From the NCBI RefSeq assembly GCF_003056345.1, contig NZ_PYWB01000001.1, positions 62,001-126,000 of the forward strand: DNA of 64,000 bases, written 5' to 3'. Made by a program: the position numbers and the translations under genes. Shown here one piece after another: positions 49,817 to 57,594 of this stretch (the first letter of the stretch is position 1; the number at the start of each line of letters is the position of its first letter). The stretch is from Devosia submarina (GTDB taxonomy: Bacteria; Pseudomonadota; Alphaproteobacteria; Rhizobiales; Devosiaceae). The notes beneath the pieces are model-generated. The model ran no database searches. It was not told the origin of the DNA and was given only the letters and a program-made list of their open reading frames with translations.

Positions 49817-49930
49817 TTACGCGGCCAAGTTGTAGATGGCGAAAACAACAAGACCAATCGTCAGCCAACTAGCAAGGACACAAGCTAGGATGAGCCACAG
49901 CCGCGGTACGGCAAAGAAGGCTTCTTGCAT
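49817..49930 (-). CDS. Possible 37-residue single-pass membrane protein
   Basis: A short frame from ATG 49930 to TAA 49817. The peptide has a charged/aromatic N-terminus and one long hydrophobic helix (LWLILACVLASWLTIGLVVF). A good intrinsic terminator lies 75 bp downstream, which supports transcription, but the Shine-Dalgarno is weak. It is similar in size and form to the 36-residue ORF just downstream, suggesting a pair of small membrane proteins. No family recognised. Confidence 0.4.
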   Translation of the reverse strand: MQEAFFAVPRLWLILACVLASWLTIGLVVFAIYNLAA

Positions 49931-50294
49931 ACACGCCAGAAGATGCCGGCCCAGCCGAACGCGCATCCTTGCTCCCTGGTGCCCCTTGCAGGCGCCTTAT
50001 ACGGTCATCAAGGAGGTTTCACCGGTCAGCGCAGTCGTAGACGCTCGCCCTCAAAGAGCCGGTTCGACATAGAACGGCATCTTGCTACCAATGGGCTATC
50101 TCTAGCATGGGGATCTGCCCTTCACTGCCATTTAGATGTCGATAATTACGTCGCCTCCCTGCACCCGTTTTATCGGGGCAGCGAGGCTACGCGCCATACA
50201 TCGGAAAGGCTAAAACGAGCGTGAGTATCCACGACGCTTCTGGGCAGCATAAAAGCGCACCAGGCCGGCGTCTGCGCTGACGCCACCCTATAGG
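49931..50294. other. Intergenic region downstream of the LuxR-type gene
   Basis: About 360 bp between the regulator and the 37-codon ORF. A plus-strand frame of about 100 codons crosses it, but it lacks a ribosome-binding site and any family resemblance. The promoter of the small ORF probably lies here. Confidence 0.4.
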
Positions 50295-51050
50295 CTAATT
50301 AGCGGCACTCATCGGCGTTACTCTTGCCTGAGCCGCCCCTCCGCTGTCGCGGAACACGGCTGCCGCTTCCGTACGGTTGTGCGTACCAAGCTTGGTGATG
50401 ATGTTGTGAAGATGAATCTTCACCGTGTGCTCGGACAGCCTGAGATCCGACGCTATCGACTTGTTCTGCAATCCCCGTGCGACCAGAGCAAGAATTTGGT
50501 GCTCGCGCTTGGTCAAAAAGCTCAAATGATTTGGTCCGGCCTTAGCCGGCTCCGGCGCGGGCCGAACCTCCGGAATAGATGTTGGCGCCGGCTGGACGAG
50601 AAGGCGTGGATAATATTCGCCGCCCCGCATTAGCAACGCCAAGATAGGGGTCAGAACATCGAGCTTCATCTGCATCGGCAGCACACCATTGATCACGGTG
50701 GATGTCTGGAGCTGCTGAGCCATGTGAGATTCTATGGTTGAGTCGTTTGTCATGACTGCGACCCTGGCCAATGGGTGAAAGCGCAGGATTTCGGATGCAC
50801 GCGCCTCCATTTCGGCAACATGTGATGGCGAAATCACAACCAGCGCTATGGTGTCCCTGTAGGAATTAGCGATGGTCCCCAAACCATCGCACTCTTCTAT
50901 TGTGACCATGGGCAGGTCGCGCTCGATTGCGAAACGGAGCCGATCCGGAACGCCCTCGTCCTCAAGGACGAACAGCAACGTCCGACTTCTATCCCGACGC
51001 GGGTTAGAAAAAAATGTCGTATTGATTTTGCCTACGCTAACGTTTCGCAT
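50295..51050 (-). CDS. LuxR/FixJ-family transcriptional regulator with a degenerate receiver
   Basis: A 251-residue regulator. Residues about 22-140 have the length and alternation of a response-regulator receiver (TLLFVLEDEGVPDRLRFAI, ALVVISPSHVAEME), but where the phosphoacceptor Asp is expected the strand reads VVISPSH. It is therefore probably phosphorylation-independent, like CsgD/VpsT-type regulators. A Pro-rich linker leads to the HTH at about 178-235 (FLTKREHQILALVARGLQNK, SEHTVKIHLHNIITKLGTHN). It is transcribed divergently from the WecG/TagA-STAS gene, across a region with inverted repeats. It is the best candidate for the regulator of this EPS locus. Confidence 0.88.
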   Translation of the reverse strand: MRNVSVGKINTTFFSNPRRDRSRTLLFVLEDEGVPDRLRFAIERDLPMVTIEECDGLGTIANSYRDTIALVVISPSHVAEMEARASEILRFHPLARVAVMTNDSTIESHMAQQLQTSTVINGVLPMQMKLDVLTPILALLMRGGEYYPRLLVQPAPTSIPEVRPAPEPAKAGPNHLSFLTKREHQILALVARGLQNKSIASDLRLSEHTVKIHLHNIITKLGTHNRTEAAAVFRDSGGAAQARVTPMSAAN

Positions 51051-51051
51051 C

Positions 51052-51059
51052 CTAGATCT
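51052..51059. promoter_or_regulatory. CTAGATCT element next to the LuxR-type gene start
   Basis: This octamer lies immediately upstream of the regulator start codon at 51050 and matches seven of eight bases of the CTAGATCG arm at 51153. It could be an autoregulatory half-site. Evidence is sequence repetition only. Confidence 0.3.
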
Positions 51060-51130
51060 CTCCCCTCAAAATGATCTGTCTGCTCTAAATCATTGCTATT
51101 AGTCACCGCCGTTTGGGCAAATAGCTCCCC

Positions 51131-51160
51131 CGATCTAGGGGTTAATTATTGGCTAGATCG
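51131..51160. promoter_or_regulatory. Perfect 8-bp inverted repeat, candidate operator for the WecG/TagA-STAS gene
   Basis: CGATCTAG at 51131-51138 and CTAGATCG at 51153-51160 are perfect complements. The arms are centred 22 bp apart, about two helical turns, with an AT-rich spacer. It lies about 70-100 bp before the 51228 start, in the divergent region shared with the LuxR-type regulator, so it is a natural binding site for that regulator. Confidence 0.45.
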
Positions 51161-51227
51161 ATTTGGTAAGCTGCAGAACTGGCGGGTTCTTGATCTTCTC
51201 CTGGCTAAAGCTGCCGAGGAGAATACC

Positions 51228-52337
51228 ATGTATTGGCACGATAGCAGTAGAACTTTCGGAGTCTTGGGAATCCCGCTAGACTCCATTGACTTGCGATCGG
51301 TTCTTCACAACATAGATGAGGCAGCTAGTGCGCGTCGGAGACTACTTCTTTCGACGGTCAATGCTAATTTCCTCGTGGCCAGCCAACATAGCCACACCTT
51401 TCGCAAGTCGTTGCTGGCCAGTGACTTGTGCACAGTTGATGGAGTGGCTGTGGTGATTCTTTGCCGGCTTCTTGGCCTGGGAAAGATGCCCCGAACCTCG
51501 GGGGCTGACATCCTGAATCACCTGTGCGCGCGGTCTGCAACTAATATTGGGCGGCCGCTGCGCGTGTTCTTCTTCGGAGGCGACACAGGGGTGGCAGAAC
51601 GCGCTCGCGCCAAGATCAACGATCTAGGCTCCCAATCTGTGCTGTGCGTTGGGGCAATAGATCCTGGCTTTGGATCTGTCGAGGCAATGAGTCGATCCGA
51701 ATGGATTGACCAGATCAACGAAGCAAATCCTGACATCCTGATTCTGGCCCTTGGAGCTGAACGGGGACAGGCTTGGCTCCTGCACAACGCTGATCGCCTT
51801 ACGGTTCCGGTTCGCACCCATTTTGGAGCCGCATTAAACTTCCTGACGGGCACGGTCAGGCGAGCTCCCTCGAGCTTTCAGCGGTGTGGTATGGAATGGT
51901 TGTGGCGCATTCTGCAAGAGCCCCACCTTGCGCGCCGTTATTGCCGAGACGGGCTCGATCTTGTGCGCCTTACCCTCTGCAACGTACTGCCGCTCGCCTT
52001 ATTGCTGCGGCTTGATCAATGCTTCCGGCGGAAGCATTTGAGCGGGCTTGTGGTCGATCTTCAAAAATCCAACGGCGATCTGGCGATCTGTCTGCGTGGT
52101 ACTGCAGGCGCCGGAACCATGCAGGTGCTGCGTGCCGCCTTCAATGAAGCTCTAGATGCCCGTGGGCCTGTCACTCTTGACCTTGGTGCGCTGGAGGTGG
52201 TCGATCTCCATGGTATCGGGGCCATGATGCGCCTGCGGCGCGACCTGGAAAGCCGCGGATTAACCCTGCGTCTCAAGCATGTTCCGCCAAAGATTACCTG
52301 GCGCTTCAAGCTGGCCGCTGTCCATTGGGCAGCATGA
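51228..52337 (+). CDS. WecG/TagA/CpsF (GT26) glycosyltransferase fused to a C-terminal STAS domain
   Basis: A 369-residue protein. GAGGAG six bases before the ATG decides the start. Residues about 10-250 are a GT26 domain: TVNANFLVASQHSHTFRKSL, DLCTVDGVAVVILCRLLG, RVFFFGGDTGVAERARAKI, PDILILALGAERGQAWL and FGAALNFLTGTVRRAPSSF. Such enzymes add the second sugar (often ManNAcA or glucose) to lipid-PP-sugar. Residues about 275-365 are a STAS/SpoIIAA-like domain with VTLDLGALEVVDLHGIGAMM; the usual phospho-acceptor Ser in D-S-x-G is replaced (D-L-H-G). The fusion suggests regulation by binding or oligomerisation rather than phosphorylation. It is likely the second step after the 55414 transferase. 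Confidence 0.85.
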   Translation: MYWHDSSRTFGVLGIPLDSIDLRSVLHNIDEAASARRRLLLSTVNANFLVASQHSHTFRKSLLASDLCTVDGVAVVILCRLLGLGKMPRTSGADILNHLCARSATNIGRPLRVFFFGGDTGVAERARAKINDLGSQSVLCVGAIDPGFGSVEAMSRSEWIDQINEANPDILILALGAERGQAWLLHNADRLTVPVRTHFGAALNFLTGTVRRAPSSFQRCGMEWLWRILQEPHLARRYCRDGLDLVRLTLCNVLPLALLLRLDQCFRRKHLSGLVVDLQKSNGDLAICLRGTAGAGTMQVLRAAFNEALDARGPVTLDLGALEVVDLHGIGAMMRLRRDLESRGLTLRLKHVPPKITWRFKLAAVHWAA

Positions 52338-52652
52338 TTGTCAGTCGTACATTAGCCTGTGTCGACTACTTCAAGACCAAGCATCTTTCGGATCACAAAG
52401 CTCGTCGAACTCACGAGACTAATCATCGTCGATGCTATGGGCCGCTGCCGTCGTGTTTAAATCAAATGTGCCCGCAGTAATTGGATAAATTTGCCATCAT
52501 AAGACGAGTGTTTAACTGCCCTAAGCATCAATCTAAAGGTATCGTAATTTTGGTGTTATTAGGCAAGGTGTTGTATATCCAAATAACTATTTCAATGGGT
52601 ACTCAAAAAGCGGCTAGTAGAGAAATTTCATTTGGGTAGAGGTGATAGTGCA
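52338..52652. other. AT-rich intergenic region upstream of the aminotransferase operon
   Basis: About 315 bp, clearly AT-richer than its surroundings from 52440 on, with no gene. It is the probable promoter region of the operon that starts with the small ORF at 52653. A weak imperfect inverted repeat (TGCCCTAA near 52516 and TTAGGCA near 52558) is present. I cannot assign promoter boxes reliably. Confidence 0.45.
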
Positions 52653-52763
52653 ATGGGCTTATTGTCGGGCCAAGGAGCGGCAACTTTCCACGCGGATGAG
52701 GGCCGATCGCCTATGAAGCGTGATCACGTCGTTGAACGCTCTTTCGGGGGTAAACTGCCGTGA
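52653..52763 (+). CDS. 36-codon ORF coupled to the first aminotransferase
   Basis: The frame runs from ATG 52653 (AGAGG ten bases upstream) to a TGA that overlaps the GTG start of the aminotransferase (GTGA at 52760-52763). The peptide is hydrophilic (MGLLSGQGAATFHADE at its start) and unlike any family I know. Tight overlap suggests translational coupling, so it may be a leader peptide or a decayed gene. Real expression is uncertain. Confidence 0.45.
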   Translation: MGLLSGQGAATFHADEGRSPMKRDHVVERSFGGKLP

Positions 52764-53944
52764 TCCCGCTGGTTGATCTTCAAACGCAGTACAAATCTAT
52801 ACAGCCCGCTATTGACGCTGCTGCCCTTCGTGTCCTCGCATCTGGCGAGTATTTGGGAGGACCTGATGTCAGCGCATTCGAGCAAGGCTTTGCCGAATAC
52901 TGCAATGTCGGCCACGCCATAGCTGTCAACAGCGGCAGCAGCGCGCTGCACTTGTCCTTGCTCGGAGCCAAGGTGGGGCCAGGCGATGAAGTCATCACAA
53001 GCCCCTTCGGCTTCGTCGCAACCACAGCGGCGATCTGCGCGACCGGCGCTCGACCAGTCTTTGTGGATATCGATCCTCTTACCTTTAATCTCGATCCGGC
53101 GGGGTTAGCAGACGCGATTACCCCCAAAACCAAGGCCATCATGCCTGTGCATCTCTACGGCCTTATGGCTGATATGGATCCCATCATGTCTATCGCACGT
53201 CAGGCCAACATTGCCGTGATCGAGGACGCCTGTCAGGCGCATGGAGCGCTCTACAAAGGCAAGCGAGCAGGCAGCATCGGCTTGTCAGGCAGCTTCAGCT
53301 TCAATCCCGGCAAGAACCTTAGCGCTGTGGGCAGGGGCGGCATGGTCGTGACCAATGACGATGAGCAGGCGCAATTTCTTCGTCGCCTACGCGATTGGGG
53401 GCAGGACGGGCGCTACAACCATGTCCACCAAGGCTTTGGCTACTGTATGGATACAATGCAAGCAGCCATACTCAACGTGAAGTTGCGGCATCTGGAACAT
53501 TGGACGGAACTGCGCCGCGCTCACGCACGCCGCTTGACCTGCCAACTCAAGAATAGTGCCGTCACAACACCACCAGAGCCCCATTGCTGCCGCCATGTCT
53601 ATCAAGTCTATGCCGTCCGTTCAGCGTCACGTGACCTCTTGCGAGCTGCTATTGCTACGCGTGGGGTAGACTCCGGTGTGCATTATCCACGCCCGGTTCA
53701 CCTCCAGCAGGCCTACGCTGGCTTGGGGTATATGGAAGGTGATTTCCCCGAGGCTGAACGGGCAGCTGCCGAAATGCTATCGCTCCCCATCTCTCCGGAG
53801 CTGACCGATAGCCAAATCGACTACATCGCAGCGGCCGTTTGGAGTGACGCATGGCGGCCTAGAGCTGCTACAGCGAACCTAGGTGTGAAATCCACTCGGG
53901 ACCTAGCTCGACCGGCTCAAGAACAATCGGAGCAGGCGGCGTGA
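52760..53944 (+). CDS. DegT/DnrJ/EryC1/StrS-family PLP aminotransferase (first copy)
   Basis: A 394-residue sugar aminotransferase. IPLVDLQTQYKSIQPAID is the typical start, followed by HAIAVNSGSSALHLSLL, VITSPFGFVATTAAICATGA, AVIEDACQAHGALYKG (PLP-binding Asp) and SFSFNPGKNLSAVGRGGMVV with the Schiff-base Lys. C-terminal GVDSGVHYPRPVHLQQAY is also family-like. It converts a nucleotide-linked keto-sugar to an amino-sugar for the EPS. The GTG start is within the previous ORF stop, and the stop overlaps the next short ORF (GTGA). Confidence 0.92.
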   Translation: MIPLVDLQTQYKSIQPAIDAAALRVLASGEYLGGPDVSAFEQGFAEYCNVGHAIAVNSGSSALHLSLLGAKVGPGDEVITSPFGFVATTAAICATGARPVFVDIDPLTFNLDPAGLADAITPKTKAIMPVHLYGLMADMDPIMSIARQANIAVIEDACQAHGALYKGKRAGSIGLSGSFSFNPGKNLSAVGRGGMVVTNDDEQAQFLRRLRDWGQDGRYNHVHQGFGYCMDTMQAAILNVKLRHLEHWTELRRAHARRLTCQLKNSAVTTPPEPHCCRHVYQVYAVRSASRDLLRAAIATRGVDSGVHYPRPVHLQQAYAGLGYMEGDFPEAERAAAEMLSLPISPELTDSQIDYIAAAVWSDAWRPRAATANLGVKSTRDLARPAQEQSEQAA

Positions 53945-54039
53945 AAAGCAAACTCATACTGATCGTCGGTGATGCGGATTGTTGCGACAAAAATGGACCG
54001 GAGTGGAATAGGACTTTTGCTCAGGTCGCTTACAAATGA
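53941..54039 (+). CDS. 32-codon ORF between the two aminotransferases, possible PglD/NeuD acetyltransferase remnant
   Basis: GTG 53941 overlaps the upstream stop (GTGA) and its TGA overlaps the next ATG (ATGA at 54036-54039), so it is coupled on both sides. The peptide begins KSKLILIVGDADCC, resembling the start of PglD/NeuD sugar acetyltransferases (KLILIGAGGH), which are usual neighbours of such aminotransferases. The rest (KNGPEWNRTFAQVAYK) does not fit. The simplest reading is an internal deletion of an acetyltransferase gene that kept both junctions in frame; a genuine small protein is possible. Confidence 0.45.
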   Translation: MKSKLILIVGDADCCDKNGPEWNRTFAQVAYK

Positions 54040-55238
54040 GCGGGCGGCTGACCATCCCCCTGGCTAAACCCGTGCTCGGATCCGAAGAAGCCGAGGCTAC
54101 CCGCCGCGTGATCGAGTCTGGATGGGTGGGGCAGGGCGCGGAAGTTACGGCTTTCGAGAACGAACTCGCCGAATATGTCGGCGCCTCCAATGTCTGCGCT
54201 GTATCCAATGGCACTAGCGCCCTTCACCTGGCCCTTCTTGGAATCGGGGCAGAGACGGACGACGAAATCATCACGGTCAGTCACAGCTTCATCGCTACGG
54301 CAAATGCCATTGTCTATACCGGCGCAACACCGGTCTTTGTGGACATCGCCGATGATGGCTTCAACATGGATCCGGCCAAGCTCGAACAAGCGATTACTCC
54401 ACGCACAAAGGCCATCATCTGCGTGCACCAATTGGGTATGCCATGTGATCTCGAGCGCATTATCGAGATTGCGCATCGGCACAATCTGATCGTGATCGAG
54501 GACGCCGGTTGTGCCATCGGCAGTGAAATCAACTGGCGCGGCCGGTGGGAGCGCATCGGCAAGCCGCACGGGGATATTGCCTGTTTTTCTTTCCACACGA
54601 GCAAGGTCATCACAACGGAAGATGGTGGCGCAATCACAACGTCGGACAGCGCTCTCGACGACGTGTTCCGTCGATGGCGCTGGCACGGCGTCAATCTGCC
54701 CGACTCTGCCCGCCATCATTCGTCCAAGGTAATCTTCGAACGCCACGATGAAATCGGTTTTAATTATCGCATGACCGACATTCAAGCCGCGCTAGGACGA
54801 GAACAGCTCAAGCGATTGCCGGAGCTACTCAAAGCACGGGGGAAGGTGGCGGACCAATATGCCGAAAAGCTGGCGCAACTCCACGGGGTGATTGTTCCAA
54901 CCGCACCCGACTGGGCGCGCAGCAATTGGCAGGGCTATTGCGTCCGACTTCCCGAAAGCGTGGATCAGCTCGGGGTAATGCAGTTCATGCTCGATAACGG
55001 TATTTCCACGCAGCGTGGTGTCATGAATGCACACCGCGAGCCCGCTTATGAGCTTCCCGAAGAGCAAGCTGCCGAACTTGCCTTGCCCAATTCGGAGAAA
55101 GCTCAGGATCAATGCATTATGCTGCCCATCTATGCGCAAATGAAACAGCCCGAAATTGACGTAGTTTGCGCAACTCTTGGATTGGCGATGGATGCCGCAA
55201 GGGGCCGCGCCCATAAACGTTCTTCCTACGGCGCTTGA
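54036..55238 (+). CDS. DegT/DnrJ/EryC1/StrS-family PLP aminotransferase (second copy)
   Basis: A 400-residue aminotransferase distinct from the first copy. RLTIPLAKPVLGSEEAEATR, NVCAVSNGTSALHLALLGIG, IITVSHSFIATANAIVYTGA, LIVIEDAGCAIGSEINWRG (PLP Asp) and CFSFHTSKVITTEDGGAITT (Schiff-base Lys) are all intact. The GDIACFSFH-type segment and the 400-residue length are like the PerA/DesV/GDP-perosamine group. It likely acts on a nucleotide keto-sugar in the same pathway as the first copy, on another carbon or precursor. No NDP-sugar dehydratase is nearby, so that enzyme must be elsewhere. Confidence 0.92.
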   Translation: MSGRLTIPLAKPVLGSEEAEATRRVIESGWVGQGAEVTAFENELAEYVGASNVCAVSNGTSALHLALLGIGAETDDEIITVSHSFIATANAIVYTGATPVFVDIADDGFNMDPAKLEQAITPRTKAIICVHQLGMPCDLERIIEIAHRHNLIVIEDAGCAIGSEINWRGRWERIGKPHGDIACFSFHTSKVITTEDGGAITTSDSALDDVFRRWRWHGVNLPDSARHHSSKVIFERHDEIGFNYRMTDIQAALGREQLKRLPELLKARGKVADQYAEKLAQLHGVIVPTAPDWARSNWQGYCVRLPESVDQLGVMQFMLDNGISTQRGVMNAHREPAYELPEEQAAELALPNSEKAQDQCIMLPIYAQMKQPEIDVVCATLGLAMDAARGRAHKRSSYGA

Positions 55239-55300
55239 AACATATATTTCGCTATTCTAATATTATATAAATAAGGGCAATATTTTGCGCTTGTACGCGA

Positions 55301-55320
55301 GCTAACTACAAAGTGTTAGC
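55301..55320. terminator. Hairpin downstream of the aminotransferase operon
   Basis: GCTAAC and GTTAGC form a perfect 6-bp stem with an 8-base loop in an AT-rich 175-bp gap. It is followed by an AT-rich stretch rather than a clean T-run. It may end the aminotransferase transcript or act as an operator for the sugar transferase gene. Confidence 0.35.
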
Positions 55321-55413
55321 GAATAATGTTTAGTTTGCGCGCGTTGTATTAATTGTGTTTTACCTTTGAATTGGACCTCAACAAACCGTCGATTGTCTCG
55401 GCTGGGGGTAGTT

Positions 55414-56085
55414 GTGGACCTTTCCGTTCAAGTTCAGAAATCTGTTTCCACACCAGGTGACCTGCACGGCGACGCGTTGCGGCGGAACCTATTTGCCGCC
55501 GCCAAGCGCGCGCTGGATGTTTCGATTTCTCTCGCTCTGCTCATCTTCTTCCTGCCGCTGATCACCCTGCTGGTACTGATGATCCGGCTGGATCGTCATC
55601 CAGCCTTTTACTGCCAGACGCGGCTTGGCGTGGGCGGGAGGGAGTTCCGGCTCTGGAAACTGCGCTCTATGGTAGCCGACGCGGATCGGTGCCTTGAGAT
55701 GCATTTGCGCGATCCCGTTGCCCGGGAGGAATGGGATCGCACGCAGAAGCTTGTCCGCGATCCCCGAATCACGCCTGTCGGGCGCTTCATCCGCAAGTAC
55801 TCGATAGACGAGTTGCCTCAACTCTGGAATGTGCTGCGTGGAGACATGAGCTTGGTCGGTCCTCGGCCCATGCTTCCTGAACAACGCGCGCTTTATCCGG
55901 GTGACGCGTGTTTCAGGGTTCGGCCGGGAATAACCGGGCTGTGGCAAGTGTCCGAACGCAATGCGTCATCATTCGCCGAGCGCGCCAGCTATGACGAATA
56001 CTATGCCGTGAACCTCAGCCTTCGCCTTGAACTATCGATCATATTCAAGACCATGTGGGTCGTGCTGCGCGGCACAGGCTGCTGA
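55414..56085 (+). CDS. Initiating sugar-phosphate transferase (undecaprenyl-phosphate hexose-1-P transferase, WcaJ/ExoY type)
   Basis: A 223-residue short-form enzyme that would attach the first sugar-1-phosphate to undecaprenyl phosphate on the cytosolic face. One membrane helix (VSISLALLIFFLPLITLLVL, about 30-52) precedes the catalytic core, with FYCQTRLGVGGREFRLWKLR, SIDELPQLWNVLRGDMSLVG, PRPMLPEQ and VRPGITGLWQVSERNASSF. All are hallmarks of the bacterial sugar transferase family. I favour GTG 55414, with GGGGGT seven bases upstream; the frame also opens at TTG 55366. It lies at the end of the EPS region. Confidence 0.92.
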   Translation: MDLSVQVQKSVSTPGDLHGDALRRNLFAAAKRALDVSISLALLIFFLPLITLLVLMIRLDRHPAFYCQTRLGVGGREFRLWKLRSMVADADRCLEMHLRDPVAREEWDRTQKLVRDPRITPVGRFIRKYSIDELPQLWNVLRGDMSLVGPRPMLPEQRALYPGDACFRVRPGITGLWQVSERNASSFAERASYDEYYAVNLSLRLELSIIFKTMWVVLRGTGC

Positions 56086-56117
56086 ACAGTAGAGATAAGC
56101 GCCGTGCTCTCCAGCAC

Positions 56118-56936
56118 TTATAAACTTGGCGAGACGGGCAGGGCTCGCTTGTGAGCGGTGCCTTTATAAACCGACAGAATGCGCGTGGCTGCGGCAGCAT
56201 CAATTTCCTTGCCTTCGAGGAAGTCATCGATCTGCTCATAGCTGACGCCATAAGCGTCCTCGTCTGGCCGAAGAGGCGCCAAGTTCTCGAGATCCGCCGT
56301 CGGGACTTTGTAGACCAATTCCTTTGGTGCACCCAAATGAGCGGCTAGCGCCCGAACGCGGCGCTTGTTGAGGCCGGCGAGCGGCAGAATGTCTGCAGCG
56401 CCGTCACCGAACTTGGTGAAAAAGCCCATAAGCGCCTCGGCGGCCTGGTCCGTCCCGATTACCAGTCCTCTTGTGGCGCCGGCTATGGCGAATTGCGCGA
56501 TCATGCGCTGGCGGGCCTTGATGTTGCCTAGGATAAAATCCTGTTGCGCCGCATCCTTGAACTGCAGTCCACCCGCGTCGAGGGACGCGAGCATGGCATC
56601 AGCCGCAGGCTTGATGTCAACGCGTTGCACCTCGTCGGGACCGATCACATCAAGGGCACGTTGCGCATCATGCTCATCAGCCTGCACGCCATAGGGCAGG
56701 CGCACCGCAATGAAACGCGCGTCATAGCCCGATGAGCGCAGATCGGAAACTGCATTCTGCGTAAGGAGAGCCGCGGCGGTCGAATCCACACCTCCGCTGA
56801 TCCCCAGCACATAGGTGTTCAGGCCAGATCCTCGGAGGTAATTGCTCAGAAAATCGATGCGCTGCCGTGCTTCAATCCCTGGATCAAACTCGCTGGTGAC
56901 ACCGAGTGCCTTGATGATTGCTTCCTGCTCACTCAT
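56118..56936 (-). CDS. nadE: NAD synthetase, ammonia-dependent type
   Basis: A 272-residue enzyme that amidates deamido-NAD to NAD with ATP and ammonia. The N-type ATP pyrophosphatase P-loop is VLGISGGVDSTAAALL, followed by FIAVRLPYGVQADEHDA, VIGTDQAAEALMGFFTKFGD and GDGAADILPLAGLNKRRVRA, and the C-terminal loop KVPTADLENLAPLRPDEDAY. This is normal single-domain length with no glutaminase domain. It follows the isochorismatase-like gene by 17 bp in one operon; the combination hints at NAD metabolism. It begins the housekeeping part of the window and is convergent with the sugar transferase gene. Confidence 0.95.
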   Translation of the reverse strand: MSEQEAIIKALGVTSEFDPGIEARQRIDFLSNYLRGSGLNTYVLGISGGVDSTAAALLTQNAVSDLRSSGYDARFIAVRLPYGVQADEHDAQRALDVIGPDEVQRVDIKPAADAMLASLDAGGLQFKDAAQQDFILGNIKARQRMIAQFAIAGATRGLVIGTDQAAEALMGFFTKFGDGAADILPLAGLNKRRVRALAAHLGAPKELVYKVPTADLENLAPLRPDEDAYGVSYEQIDDFLEGKEIDAAAATRILSVYKGTAHKRALPVSPSL

Positions 56937-56952
56937 GAAATGCTCCTGACGC

Positions 56953-57594
56953 TCACAACATTCCGTCCAGCTTGGCTGCGATCAGCTCGGCTGTGGTAAC
57001 TGTTTCAACCTGCATGCCAAAGCGGCTGCTGTAGATTTCCAGCATGGCATCATGCGTTGCATCGGCTCCTGAACAAACCGCGTCCCAAACAATGATGACC
57101 CTGTAACCCCGGTCGATAGCGCCCATCACTGCAGCCAGCACGCAAATCTCGGTTTCCGCCCCAGAAACGATCAGGGTATCAATTCCAGAAGCCCTTAAAC
57201 GATGATGGAGCGTTCCAGCCCATGGGGAAAGCAAAGTCTTGTCCTCTATTTGAGCCGGTGGAACGAACCTGGCGAGATCCGGTACAAGGTTGACAAGCTC
57301 GGGATCTAGGCGCTCCTGCGTCATGCTGGCCCAGCGACTATAGTAGCGTTGCCACGTGCCCTGCGCCTGATCTGCAGAGTGCGCCGGGATGAAGCGGGTA
57401 AAAACCGTCCGGGATGGATCAAGCTCCACAAGGCTAACGACATTCGGAAGCACACGCGCCAGCCAGGGGGTATGCCATTCCGTCTGTTCGGCAAACATAC
57501 GCTGCATGTCTATGCAGAGATGAACCCAAGAGCGTCCAAGTGGACCGAACCGCAGGCCACCTTCGGGCTGGTCTTGTTTTGCATGGTCTGTCAC
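56953..57594 (-). CDS. Isochorismatase-family cysteine hydrolase
   Basis: A 213-residue hydrolase with the complete triad of the family: Asp in VHLCIDMQRMFAE, Lys in IEDKTLLSPWAG and Cys in SGAETEICVLAAVMGAIDRG. It may act on nicotinamide or another amide; its position beside nadE favours a link to NAD salvage, but the subfamily cannot be settled from motifs. The start is GTG 57594. About 180 bp separate it from the DUF2934 gene upstream. Confidence 0.9.
   Translation of the reverse strand: MTDHAKQDQPEGGLRFGPLGRSWVHLCIDMQRMFAEQTEWHTPWLARVLPNVVSLVELDPSRTVFTRFIPAHSADQAQGTWQRYYSRWASMTQERLDPELVNLVPDLARFVPPAQIEDKTLLSPWAGTLHHRLRASGIDTLIVSGAETEICVLAAVMGAIDRGYRVIIVWDAVCSGADATHDAMLEIYSSRFGMQVETVTTAELIAAKLDGML

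Noticed and set aside
49925..50224. Possible 99-codon protein on the plus strand
   Set aside because: No Shine-Dalgarno or family resemblance; treated as intergenic.
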